Below are positions 57,358 to 64,000 of a DNA stretch of 64,000 bases, in pieces; position 1 is the stretch's first letter, and the number at the start of each line of letters is the position of its first letter. This DNA comes from an uncultured Mycobacterium sp. (GTDB lineage: Bacteria; Actinomycetota; Actinomycetes; Mycobacteriales; Mycobacteriaceae): the NCBI GenBank assembly GCA_900078375.1, contig FLQS01000045.1:144058-208057 (forward strand), in the 5' to 3' direction. A program made the position numbers and the translations under genes. The notes under the pieces were generated by a model, which saw only the letters and a program-made list of their open reading frames with translations, did no database searches and was not told the origin of the DNA.

Positions 57358-58899
57358 ATGGACAACGTCAACTGGCTGTTGCAAGGTTTCGCCGAGGCGG
57401 CGACACCGATGAACCTGCTGTACGCCGTGATCGGGGTGCTGCTGGGCACCGCGGTAGGTGTCCTGCCGGGTATCGGACCGGCCATGACGGTGGCCCTGCT
57501 GCTCCCCATCACCTACAACGTCAGCCCCAGTGCGGCATTCATCATGTTCGCCGGCATCTTCTACGGCGGCATGTACGGCGGATCCACCACGTCGATCCTG
57601 TTGAACACACCGGGGGAGTCGTCGTCGGTGATCACCGCCATCGAGGGCAACAAGATGGCGAAAGCAGGCCGAGCCGCGCAGGCGTTGGCCACCGCGGCCA
57701 TCGGCTCGTTCGTCGCGGGCACCATCGGCACCGTGCTGCTGGCTGCGTTCGCGCCCGCGATCTCGCGGTTCGCCGTCACCCTTGGCGCGCCGTCGTATCT
57801 GGCGATCATGCTCTTCGCGCTGGTGGCGGTGACCGCGGTGCTGGGCTCGTCGAAGCTGCGCGGCGCCATCTCGCTGGTGCTCGGCCTGGCGATCGGCATC
57901 GTCGGCATCGACTTCCTGACCGGCCAGCCACGGGCCACATTCGGTATCCCGCAGCTCTCCGACGGCATCGACATCGTGGTGATCGCCGTCGCGATTTTCA
58001 CTGTGGGAGAGGCACTCTGGGTGGCCGCGCACCTGCGCCGGCGCCCGGCCGATGTGATCCCGGTCGGCCGGCCGTGGATGGGTCGCGATGACTGGCGGCG
58101 GTCCTGGAAGCCGTGGCTGCGCGGCACCGCGTTCGGGTTTCCGTTCGGTGCGCTACCCGCCGGCGGCGCTGAGCTGCCCACGTTTCTGAGCTACATCACC
58201 GAGAAGAAGCTGTCCAAGCATCCGGAGGAGTTCGGTCGAGGCGCTATCGAAGGGGTGGCCGGACCCGAGGCGGCCAACAATGCCTCCGCAGCCGGCACGC
58301 TGGTGCCGATGCTGTCGCTGGGCCTGCCGACCAACGCCACCGCGGCGGTCATGCTCACCGCCTTCGTATCCTATGGAATCCAGCCCGGGCCAACGCTTTT
58401 CAGCAAAGAGCCGCTGCTGATCTGGACGCTGATCGCCAGCCTGTTCATCGGCAACTTCCTGCTGTTGGTGCTCAACCTGCCGCTGGCGCCGCTGTGGGCC
58501 AAGCTGCTGCGGACGCCGCGGCCGTATCTGTACGCCGGCATCCTGTTCTTCGCCACGCTCGGGGCGTTCGCGGTGAACATCCAGCCGCTGGATCTCGCGC
58601 TGCTGCTGCTGTTCGGACTGCTCGGTCTGATGATGCGCCGGTTCGGCCTTCCGGTACTGCCGCTGATCATCGGGGTCATCCTGGGGCCACGCATCGAACG
58701 CCAATTGCGCCAGAGCCTGCAGCTCGGCGGGGGCGAGTGGTCGAGCCTTTTCACCGAGCCGGTCGCCATCGTGACCTACGTGTGCATGGCGGTGCTGCTT
58801 GCCATCCCGCTGGTGCTGCGACTCCTGCACCGCGACGAGGAGAGCCTGCTGATCGTCGAGGACGACAAGGATCAGCGAGAGAAGGCGCAGGCATCATGA
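57358..58899 (+). CDS. tctA: TctA large membrane subunit
   Basis: A 513-residue integral membrane transporter of the TctA family with about twelve helices. Signature regions are GVLPGIGPAMTVALLLP, FYGGMYGGSTTSILLNTPGESSS (in parts) and a second inverted half with ALPAGGAELPTFLSY and NNASAAGTLVPMLSLGLPTNATAAVML (in parts). The substrate is probably citrate or a related carboxylate, as the two-component system suggests. ATG 57358; the stop overlaps a truncated usp gene. Confidence 0.93.
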   Translation: MDNVNWLLQGFAEAATPMNLLYAVIGVLLGTAVGVLPGIGPAMTVALLLPITYNVSPSAAFIMFAGIFYGGMYGGSTTSILLNTPGESSSVITAIEGNKMAKAGRAAQALATAAIGSFVAGTIGTVLLAAFAPAISRFAVTLGAPSYLAIMLFALVAVTAVLGSSKLRGAISLVLGLAIGIVGIDFLTGQPRATFGIPQLSDGIDIVVIAVAIFTVGEALWVAAHLRRRPADVIPVGRPWMGRDDWRRSWKPWLRGTAFGFPFGALPAGGAELPTFLSYITEKKLSKHPEEFGRGAIEGVAGPEAANNASAAGTLVPMLSLGLPTNATAAVMLTAFVSYGIQPGPTLFSKEPLLIWTLIASLFIGNFLLLVLNLPLAPLWAKLLRTPRPYLYAGILFFATLGAFAVNIQPLDLALLLLFGLLGLMMRRFGLPVLPLIIGVILGPRIERQLRQSLQLGGGEWSSLFTEPVAIVTYVCMAVLLAIPLVLRLLHRDEESLLIVEDDKDQREKAQAS

Positions 58900-59030
58900 T
58901 CGTCGTGGGATACACCAACGACCAGTACGGCATGGCGGCGGTGGACGCCGGTATTGCCGAGGCCGCCCTGCGCGGCACCGCAATCCCGTCGGCAAACTTC
59001 TACTCGGCAGCGTCGCACAACAGCTACTGA
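58896..59030 (+). pseudogene. Truncated universal stress protein gene
   Basis: A 44-codon ORF overlapping the tctA stop (ATGA). The first 27 residues, MIVVGYTNDQYGMAAVDAGI and AEAALRGT, match the first strand and helix of UspA-domain proteins, which often follow tct genes. The rest (AIPSANFYSAASHNSY) does not, and the gene stops at 59030 instead of running to about 140 residues. The ATP-binding G-x2-G-x9-G(S/T) part is lost. It is likely a deletion remnant; TerC follows after 50 bp. Confidence 0.65.
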
Positions 59031-59080
59031 TGGAATGCCCAAAACCCGTGCTCGCGGTCAAGCCTGGCTAATGTCGAATA

Positions 59081-60073
59081 ATGGAGAGTATGAGCGTCTC
59101 GTTGCTGGTATGGGTGGTCACGTGCGCGGTGATACTCGGGCTGTTCGTGTTCGACTTCTACGCCCACGTACGGGTCCCGCACGAACCGACGTTCCGCGAA
59201 TCGGCCATCTGGTCATCGGTGTACATCGGCCTCGCGGTGGTGTTCGGGTTCGTCGTGTGGTGGCTGTGGGGTGGCCAGTTCGCCGGTGAGTACTTCGCCG
59301 GTTACGTCACCGAGAAGGCGCTCAGCGTCGACAACCTGTTCGTCTTCACCGTCATCATGGGGACCTTCGCAGTGCCGCGGGAGTTTCAGCAGAAGCTGCT
59401 GTTGATCGGCATCGTGCTGGCGCTGGTGATGCGGGCCGGGTTCATCGCGGTCGGCGCCGCGGCCATCAGCACGTTCAGTTGGGTGTTCTACCTCTTCGGA
59501 ATCTTCTTGGTACTCACCGCCGTCAAGCTCGCGAAGGAGGCCGGCCACGAGAAGGAGGTCGAGGAGAAACGCGACAGCCGGATCATCGCCTTGGTGCGCC
59601 GCTTCGTCCCGACGACCGAGACCTACGACGGCGACAAGTTCCTCACCCAGCTCGACGGTAAGCGGGTCGTCACGCCGATGTTGTTGGCGCTCATCGCAAT
59701 CGGATTCACCGATGTGCTGTTCGCGCTGGACTCGATCCCGGCGATCTACGGCCTGACCGAGCAGCCCTACATCGTGTTCACCGCGAACGCATTCGCATTG
59801 ATGGGGTTGCGCCAGCTGTACTTCCTGATCGGTGGTCTGCTGGACCGGCTCGTCTACCTGTCCTACGGGCTGTCGCTGATCCTGGCGTTCATCGGCGTCA
59901 AGCTGGTGCTGCACGCGCTGCACGAGAACAGCCTGCCGTTCATCAACGGCGGCGAGCACGTTGCGGTGCCGGTGATCTCGACCGGGATGTCGATCGGCGT
60001 GATCGGCGTGGTCCTGCTGATCACCACCGTGGCCAGCCTGGCCAAGACCCGGGGACGGGCAAGCGCGCCATAG
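59081..60073 (+). CDS. TerC/Alx-family membrane protein
   Basis: A 330-residue integral membrane protein of the TerC family, whose members export Mn2+ or support metal loading of secreted proteins. About eight or nine helices. The two family repeats have acidic motifs: EKALSVDNLFVF in the first and DVLFALDSIPAIYG in the second; the Asp residues in these helices are the likely metal-path residues. A charged loop (AGHEKEVEEKRDSR) separates the halves. ATG 59081 (ATG 59090 also possible). No yybP-ykoY riboswitch could be present in the 50-bp leader. Confidence 0.9.
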   Translation: MESMSVSLLVWVVTCAVILGLFVFDFYAHVRVPHEPTFRESAIWSSVYIGLAVVFGFVVWWLWGGQFAGEYFAGYVTEKALSVDNLFVFTVIMGTFAVPREFQQKLLLIGIVLALVMRAGFIAVGAAAISTFSWVFYLFGIFLVLTAVKLAKEAGHEKEVEEKRDSRIIALVRRFVPTTETYDGDKFLTQLDGKRVVTPMLLALIAIGFTDVLFALDSIPAIYGLTEQPYIVFTANAFALMGLRQLYFLIGGLLDRLVYLSYGLSLILAFIGVKLVLHALHENSLPFINGGEHVAVPVISTGMSIGVIGVVLLITTVASLAKTRGRASAP

Positions 60074-60086
60074 TGGGTCTCGATGG

Positions 60087-60515
60087 TCAACGGGTCAGAC
60101 CCGCCACCCTGAGCAGTTCAGGGCGACGGAGCACCATCGCGATCCACAGCACGATGCCGAAGAGCACAGCGAACAGGGTGTGGGTGAGGAGTGGGGCCTC
60201 GACGCGCATGTTCGCCGCGACCGCGCCACCCAGGTAGGCCGTGATGCCCAGAGCGCCTAGCACTGCGGTGCGGGGGATTGCGAACACGATCACGCACACG
60301 CTCAACACGATTCCCATGACGAGGGCTTGATCGGCGGGGAAGCCCAGCGCTGCAGTGCCCTCCTTGACTTGCGGAAAGCCAGCCAGCTTGCCGACGGCGT
60401 CAAACGCAAGGAAGCCACCGATCAGCACGCTGATCCCGATGCCGAACTTGTTCGCGAGCGTGCGTCCGGCCGGCGCAGCGGTCGCGGGGACGGCGGTGGC
60501 GGAACTGACGTTCAT
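60087..60515 (-). CDS. DoxX-like four-helix membrane protein
   Basis: A 142-residue protein of the DoxX_2 type. Helices are at about 23-42, 60-78, 85-105 and 112-130; the first has KFGIGISVLIGGFLAFDAVGKL with the conserved Asp/Lys, and LGFPADQALVMG follows. Start ATG 60515 with AGGAG about 8 bp upstream; the longer ORF from 60566 is rejected. Convergent with the TerC gene (13-bp gap). Function of the family is poorly known. Confidence 0.8.
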   Translation of the reverse strand: MNVSSATAVPATAAPAGRTLANKFGIGISVLIGGFLAFDAVGKLAGFPQVKEGTAALGFPADQALVMGIVLSVCVIVFAIPRTAVLGALGITAYLGGAVAANMRVEAPLLTHTLFAVLFGIVLWIAMVLRRPELLRVAGLTR

Positions 60516-60566
60516 AACGAACTCCTGTCTGATGGGCGAAACTGATACCAGGCAGACCGTCAGCAC

Positions 60567-60744
60567 GGCGAAAACTCATCGCTGGGCCGCCGTGCGGACA
60601 GAGCTACCAGGTCAGAGCACCGCAACTAGACTTAGCTGCTGAAATACCTCGCCGTAGTCACGTCAGCTATCCACGACTGACCCAAGTTTGTGTCCACAGT
60701 GTGTCCACGGCAGCTTGCTGTTCAGGCCAGCACGCCGAGTGTCA
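60567..60744. other. Non-coding gap with a TGTGTCCAC direct repeat
   Basis: No gene is supported. TGTGTCCAC occurs at 60689-60697 and 60700-60708. A minus-strand open frame here ends LPWTHCGHKLGSVVDS, which might be the tail of a lost integrase-type gene, but it is too short to assign. The nearness of tRNA-Leu makes old integration plausible. Confidence 0.3.
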
Positions 60745-61197
60745 CTAGCCGGGAGCAGTGCAGTCCAATGAAACGTCGATCTTCTTGGAGACAACGACCG
60801 TTGTGGAATGCTTGTTGCCGATTGAGCCGGGTCCACCGGGGCTAGTGCCACCCGAGTTGAGGCTGGTGGTCGTCATCGCGTTATGGACTTCGGTCACGAC
60901 ACAAGTCTCAAGCGGGTTGTCGCCGATCTTGTCAATTGTGACGGTGTACCCCTGGGCTTGCAGCCCCGCGATGGTACCCACCGCGCCCCCGTCGGCGAAC
61001 CAGCTCAATCGGCCCGCGTCATCGGCGATGCAACGAATTGTGGTGCCGTCGTTTGCCGTTGCCGTCTTGCCGAGGTCATCGCCTCCACAAGTGGACCCCA
61101 CGTTAGGTGCATCAGCACCCGCCGACCCAGCAGACGCTATCGCCCCTGCGGCCGCGACCGCCGCGATAATCGTCGCCTTCATAGCCGGGCGTCGCAT
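60745..61197 (-). CDS. Small secreted mycobacterial protein
   Basis: A 150-residue exported protein of unknown function. The signal peptide MRRPAMKATIIAAVAAAGAI, with cleavage after GSAGA (about residue 30), is followed by a Cys-containing mature part: GSTCGGDDLGK, TIRCIADD, a C-terminal half with IAGLQAQGYTVTIDKIG, TCVVTEVHN and a final DVSLDCTAPG. This pattern (GLQ.QGY...C.VT..HN...V.VD.xC) recurs, from memory, in small secreted mycobacterial proteins. ATG 61248 is an in-frame upstream start that would add 17 residues but weaken the signal peptide. Confidence 0.75.
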   Translation of the reverse strand: MRRPAMKATIIAAVAAAGAIASAGSAGADAPNVGSTCGGDDLGKTATANDGTTIRCIADDAGRLSWFADGGAVGTIAGLQAQGYTVTIDKIGDNPLETCVVTEVHNAMTTTSLNSGGTSPGGPGSIGNKHSTTVVVSKKIDVSLDCTAPG

Positions 61198-61390
61198 TGC
61201 GTAGCGCCTCCGCGCGACTTCGTCGGCCAGCACTGCGAATTCAGCCATGTTTCCCCCAGCCACGCGCGTAACCACAGAATGCGGTCAGGTCGACGGTACC
61301 GCCCGAGAGTGGCGCCCCTTGCCCGATTGCGCCGATCCGCAGAACCCTCCGCGACCGTGGAACACGGCTAGATCGCGTCTATCTGGTTTG

Positions 61391-61476
61391 TGTCCGAGGG
61401 GGGACTTGAACCCCCACGCCCGTTAATAGGGCACTAGCACCTCAAGCTAGCGCGTCTGCCATTCCGCCACTCGGAC
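61391..61476 (-). tRNA. tRNA-Leu (anticodon GAG)
   Basis: The reverse complement folds as a class II tRNA: acceptor GTCCGAG / CTCGGAC with discriminator A, D-arm with GGCAGACGC, anticodon arm GCTAGC-TTGAGGT-GCTAGT giving anticodon GAG (reads CUC/CUU Leu), a long variable arm (GCCCTATTAACGGGC), and T-arm GGGGGTTCAAGTCCCCC. CCA is not encoded. It borders the accessory region, as leucine tRNAs often serve as integration sites. Confidence 0.95.
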
Positions 61477-61536
61477 CTCGCCCCTTGGACAGCCAGGGGC
61501 AGCTAAGGCTAACGGATCGGGGACCGCAGCCCAAAA

Positions 61537-62226
61537 CTAGGCCGTGGGCAGCCGTCCGGCGATCTGGCCGGCGATCGCACTGGCCGCCGCCGTCGGGCCG
61601 TCCAGGCTGCACGCCTCGACGTCCACCGCCACATTGCTGTGCACCGTCAACGCCCGCTGGCACGCCCAGCGCTGCGGGCTCTGCTGCACCCGCGACACCG
61701 CCAGCACGTCGTTGTCGGTGCTGGTCTGGCCGACCGACCACACCTGGGGAGGCCCGATCGGCTGCGCATAGTTGAGCTGCCGGTTCGAGCACGCCGCCCA
61801 ACCCCGCTGCGACGCGGTGAAGAAGTCGGCGGCGGCCTGCGCACTGGGGAACGCCACCACCGCCTGCACGGCGTAGTGCGACCACTCCGGCGCGGTCGGC
61901 GGATCCCGCAGCACCTGACCATGCACGGCCGTCGACCCGCTGGTGGCATATACGCCCTGCTGAGCGGCACCGGCGATGGCCAGGCAGTTCACGTCGGCGA
62001 AGTGGGCGCTGTCGTTCCAGGCCTTGCTGACGTCGGTGGTGACGACGACGTCGTCGCTGGACAGTGCCGCACCTACGTCGGGCGCCGACAGAAGCAGGGT
62101 CGGCAAGGTGTCCGGGCTGGTCAGCGGTACTTTCCCGGTGGACATCGCGGTCCCCGCCGTGATGGCCGAACAGCCGCTGACCGACAGGCACAGCGCCACG
62201 GCGAGCACAGGGAGGCGGGGGGTCAC
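61537..62226 (-). CDS. Lipoprotein with PknH-type extracellular sensor domain
   Basis: A 229-residue lipoprotein. Signal peptide with lipobox SVSGC (about residue 19); the mature domain (45-229) has the PknH_C-like pattern: LLSAPDVGAAL, Cys pairs in NCLAIAG / WAACSNRQL / WACQRALTV / EACSLDG, and terminal IAGQIAGRLP. In M. tuberculosis the same fold occurs in the sensor of PknH and in free lipoproteins such as LppH. Start GTG 62226 is preferred to TTG 62238. It is divergent from the M20 peptidase gene. Confidence 0.85.
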   Translation of the reverse strand: MTPRLPVLAVALCLSVSGCSAITAGTAMSTGKVPLTSPDTLPTLLLSAPDVGAALSSDDVVVTTDVSKAWNDSAHFADVNCLAIAGAAQQGVYATSGSTAVHGQVLRDPPTAPEWSHYAVQAVVAFPSAQAAADFFTASQRGWAACSNRQLNYAQPIGPPQVWSVGQTSTDNDVLAVSRVQQSPQRWACQRALTVHSNVAVDVEACSLDGPTAAASAIAGQIAGRLPTA

Positions 62227-62340
62227 CCGGTAAATCAAACCCTATATCGGCGTGTTGCGCGAGTGGTTGAAGGGAAACTTGTGATAATGCCCGACCTCCG
62301 CGCCCGCGGGCCGGTCGCGCCAGTGGTAGGAAAGGGGACT

Positions 62341-63666
62341 GTGACTCAACCCGTCGACGAGGTCGTCGATCTCGTCAGCGCCCTGATCCGGTTCGACACC
62401 TCCAACACCGGTGAGCTGGCCACCACCAAGGGTGAGGCGGAGTGTGCCCTCTGGGTCGCCGAGCAGCTGTCCGCGGTCGGGTACGCCACCGAGTATGTCG
62501 AGTCCGGTGCGCCGGGTCGCGGCAACGTCTTCGTCCGTCTCCCCGGTGCCGACCGCAGCCGCGGTGCGCTGCTGATCCACGGCCACCTCGATGTCGTCCC
62601 CGCCGAGCCGGCCGACTGGAGCGTGCATCCCTTCTCCGGTGCCGTCGCTGACGGCTATGTCTGGGGCCGCGGCGCTGTCGACATGAAGGACATGTGCGGC
62701 ATGATGATCGCCGTCGCCCGGCACTTCAAGCGGGCCGGCATCGTCCCGCCGCGCGATCTGGTTTTCGCCTTCGTCGCCGACGAAGAGCACGGCGGTACCT
62801 ATGGCGCGCAGTGGCTGGTGGACAACCGGCCCGACCTCTTCGAGGGCATCACCGAGGCCATCGGCGAGGTGGGTGGCTTCTCACTCACGGTGCCGCACAA
62901 GGACGGTGGGGACCGGCGGCTCTACCTGATCGAGACCGCGGAAAAAGGGCTGTCCTGGATGCGGCTGACCGCCCGCGGCCGCGCCGGTCACGGCTCGATG
63001 GTGCATGACGACAACGCCGTCACCGCCGTCGCCGAAGCCGTCGCACGCCTGGGCCGTCACCAATTCCCGCTCGTGCTCACCGATTCCGTGCAGCAATTCC
63101 TCGCCGCGGTCTCCGAGGAGACGGGCTACAGCTTCGACCCGGCCTCGCCGGATCTCGAGGGCACGATCGCCAAACTCGGCGGCATCGCCCGCATCGTCAG
63201 CGCGACCCTGCGCGACACCGCCAACCCCACCATGCTCAAGGCCGGCTACAAGGCCAACGTCATCCCGCAGACCGCCGAGGCCGTCATCGACTGCCGGGTG
63301 CTGCCCGGGCGCAAGGAGGCCTTCGAGCGCGAGATCGACGAACTCATCGGTCCCGACGTCACCCGCTCCTGGGAGCGCGACCTGCCGCCGTACGAGACGA
63401 CGTTCGACGGTGACCTCGTCGACGCGATGAATGACGCGCTGCTGGCGGTGGATCCGGAAGCCAGGACGGTGCCGTACATGCTGTCCGGTGGAACCGATGC
63501 GAAAGCCTTTGCCCGCCTTGGTATCCGCTGCTTCGGATTCATCCCGCTTCGGCTGCCGCCGGAGTTGGACTTCGCGGCGCTGTTCCACGGCATCGACGAG
63601 CGGGTACCCGTGGACGCGCTGCATTTCGGCGTCCGCGTGCTCGAGCATTTCCTGAAGAACTGCTGA
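62341..63666 (+). CDS. M20 family peptidase/deacylase (Rv2141c-like, DapE/ArgE type)
   Basis: A 441-residue dizinc M20 hydrolase acting on an N-acylated or dipeptide substrate. Metal residues: His82 and Asp84 in HGHLDVVPA, Asp114 in GAVDMKDM, Glu148/Glu149 in DEEHGG, and the final His in LFHGIDER. The lid domain is at about 200-330. GTG 62341 is preferred because AGGAAAGGGG lies just upstream; GTG 62281 or ATG 62287 would add an atypical head. M. tuberculosis Rv2141c (448 aa) is sometimes called DapE2, but the true substrate is not known. Confidence 0.88.
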   Translation: MTQPVDEVVDLVSALIRFDTSNTGELATTKGEAECALWVAEQLSAVGYATEYVESGAPGRGNVFVRLPGADRSRGALLIHGHLDVVPAEPADWSVHPFSGAVADGYVWGRGAVDMKDMCGMMIAVARHFKRAGIVPPRDLVFAFVADEEHGGTYGAQWLVDNRPDLFEGITEAIGEVGGFSLTVPHKDGGDRRLYLIETAEKGLSWMRLTARGRAGHGSMVHDDNAVTAVAEAVARLGRHQFPLVLTDSVQQFLAAVSEETGYSFDPASPDLEGTIAKLGGIARIVSATLRDTANPTMLKAGYKANVIPQTAEAVIDCRVLPGRKEAFEREIDELIGPDVTRSWERDLPPYETTFDGDLVDAMNDALLAVDPEARTVPYMLSGGTDAKAFARLGIRCFGFIPLRLPPELDFAALFHGIDERVPVDALHFGVRVLEHFLKNC

Positions 63667-63691
63667 CCTCACTACGAAAGGAAGCCCTCCC

Positions 63692-64000
63692 ATGGCATTT
63701 CCCTACAACCCGTACGAGTTCCTGCCTAAGTTGCCTGGTTTCACGCTGACCAGCACCGATATCACCGACGGGCAGCCGCTGAAGAACGCTCAGGTCAGCG
63801 GGATCATGGGCGCCGGCGGCGAGGACGTCTCGCCTCAGCTGAGTTGGTCGGGCTTCCCGGAGGAGACCCGCAGCTTCGCCGTCACCGTCTATGACCCCGA
63901 CGCCCCCACCGCGTCCGGCTTCTGGCACTGGGCGGTGGCCAACCTGCCGGCCACCGTCACCGAACTGCCGACCGGTATCGGTGACGGCTCGCTGCTGCCG
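63692..64000 (+). CDS. PEBP-family protein (Rv2140c/TB18.6-like), 3' truncated by window edge
   Basis: The first 103 residues of a phosphatidylethanolamine-binding-protein (YbhB/YbcL) family protein. The ligand-pocket motif is D68-P-D70-A-P (VYDPDAPTASG) with His79 in FWHWAVANLP; GGEDVSPQLSW is the family's other signature. The M. tuberculosis homologue is about 176 aa, so about 70 residues lie beyond the window. ATG 63692 has GAAAGGAAG upstream at 63675-63683. It follows the M20 peptidase by 25 bp, probably co-transcribed. Confidence 0.93.
   Translation, partial: MAFPYNPYEFLPKLPGFTLTSTDITDGQPLKNAQVSGIMGAGGEDVSPQLSWSGFPEETRSFAVTVYDPDAPTASGFWHWAVANLPATVTELPTGIGDGSLLP

Noticed and set aside
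59031..59080. Manganese (yybP-ykoY) riboswitch before the TerC gene
   Set aside because: The gap is only 50 bp, too short for that aptamer, and no matching stem was seen.
60663..60851. Minus-strand 62-codon ORF near tRNA-Leu as a gene
   Set aside because: It overlaps the secreted-protein gene in another frame and only its last 16 codons look protein-like; too short to assign to an integrase.

Overview
The window is high-GC chromosomal DNA of a mycobacterium (Mycobacterium sensu lato). Gene order follows, from memory of the M. tuberculosis map, the Rv2190c-to-Rv2140c segment in reverse orientation, with some genes lost and others inserted. Landmarks are the LAM mannosyltransferases PimB', MptA and the alpha-1,2 enzyme, the kinase PknL, Wag31, and a complete dcw cell-division/murein cluster. 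The species cannot be fixed from sequence alone. The absence of the PE_PGRS and IS6110 insertions of M. tuberculosis, and a large accessory block, suggest a non-tuberculosis, probably environmental species.

Region 1 (1-20,300), envelope and housekeeping genes: the 3' part of a RipC-like NlpC/P60 hydrolase, an HExxH protein, pimB', a cutinase, a membrane acyltransferase, fadD15 (opposite strand), two SRPBCC proteins, an ArsA-like ATPase, a small cysteine protein, a PlsC-like acyltransferase, the alpha-1,2-mannosyltransferase, a membrane protein, an RNase AS-like exonuclease, aroG, a dead transposase fragment, the divergent pair pknL / Rv2175c-like regulator, mptA, idsA2, lppM and a GNAT acetyltransferase.

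Region 2 (20,300-42,270), division and murein: a DUF3040 protein, a clear intrinsic terminator, a tandem-repeat MraZ operator, then mraZ-rsmH-ftsL-pbpB-murE-murF-mraY-murD-ftsW-murG-murC-ftsQ-ftsZ, followed by yfiH, yggS, sepF, yggT, wag31 and a small membrane protein. Seven junctions between rsmH and ftsQ are 1-4-nt stop/start overlaps, which points to translational coupling. The cluster makes lipid II (MurC-F, MraY, MurG), polymerises it at the septum (FtsW, PbpB), assembles the division ring (FtsZ, SepF, FtsQ, FtsL) and directs polar growth (Wag31).

Region 3 (42,270-61,390) is accessory relative to the M. tuberculosis order and is bounded on one side by tRNA-Leu(GAG). It holds an SRPBCC-epimerase fusion, an unusual pyruvate-kinase-like protein, a lipoprotein pseudogene, and a tightly packed five-gene operon (sulfotransferase, alkylsulfatase-like metallo-beta-lactamase, SDR, glutamine amidotransferase-like protein, active-site-less beta-lactamase-fold lipoprotein). 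This operon is divergent from an IclR regulator across a perfect 14-bp palindrome. Next come RidA and acetamidase/formamidase genes, a CitA/DcuS-type two-component system, divergent tctCBA transporter genes with a truncated universal-stress-protein gene, a TerC protein, a DoxX-like protein and a secreted protein.

Region 4 (61,390-64,000) returns to conserved order: tRNA-Leu, a PknH-sensor-like lipoprotein, an M20 peptidase (Rv2141c-like) and the 5' part of a PEBP-family gene that runs off the window. Comparisons with M. tuberculosis proteins are from memory and were not computed.
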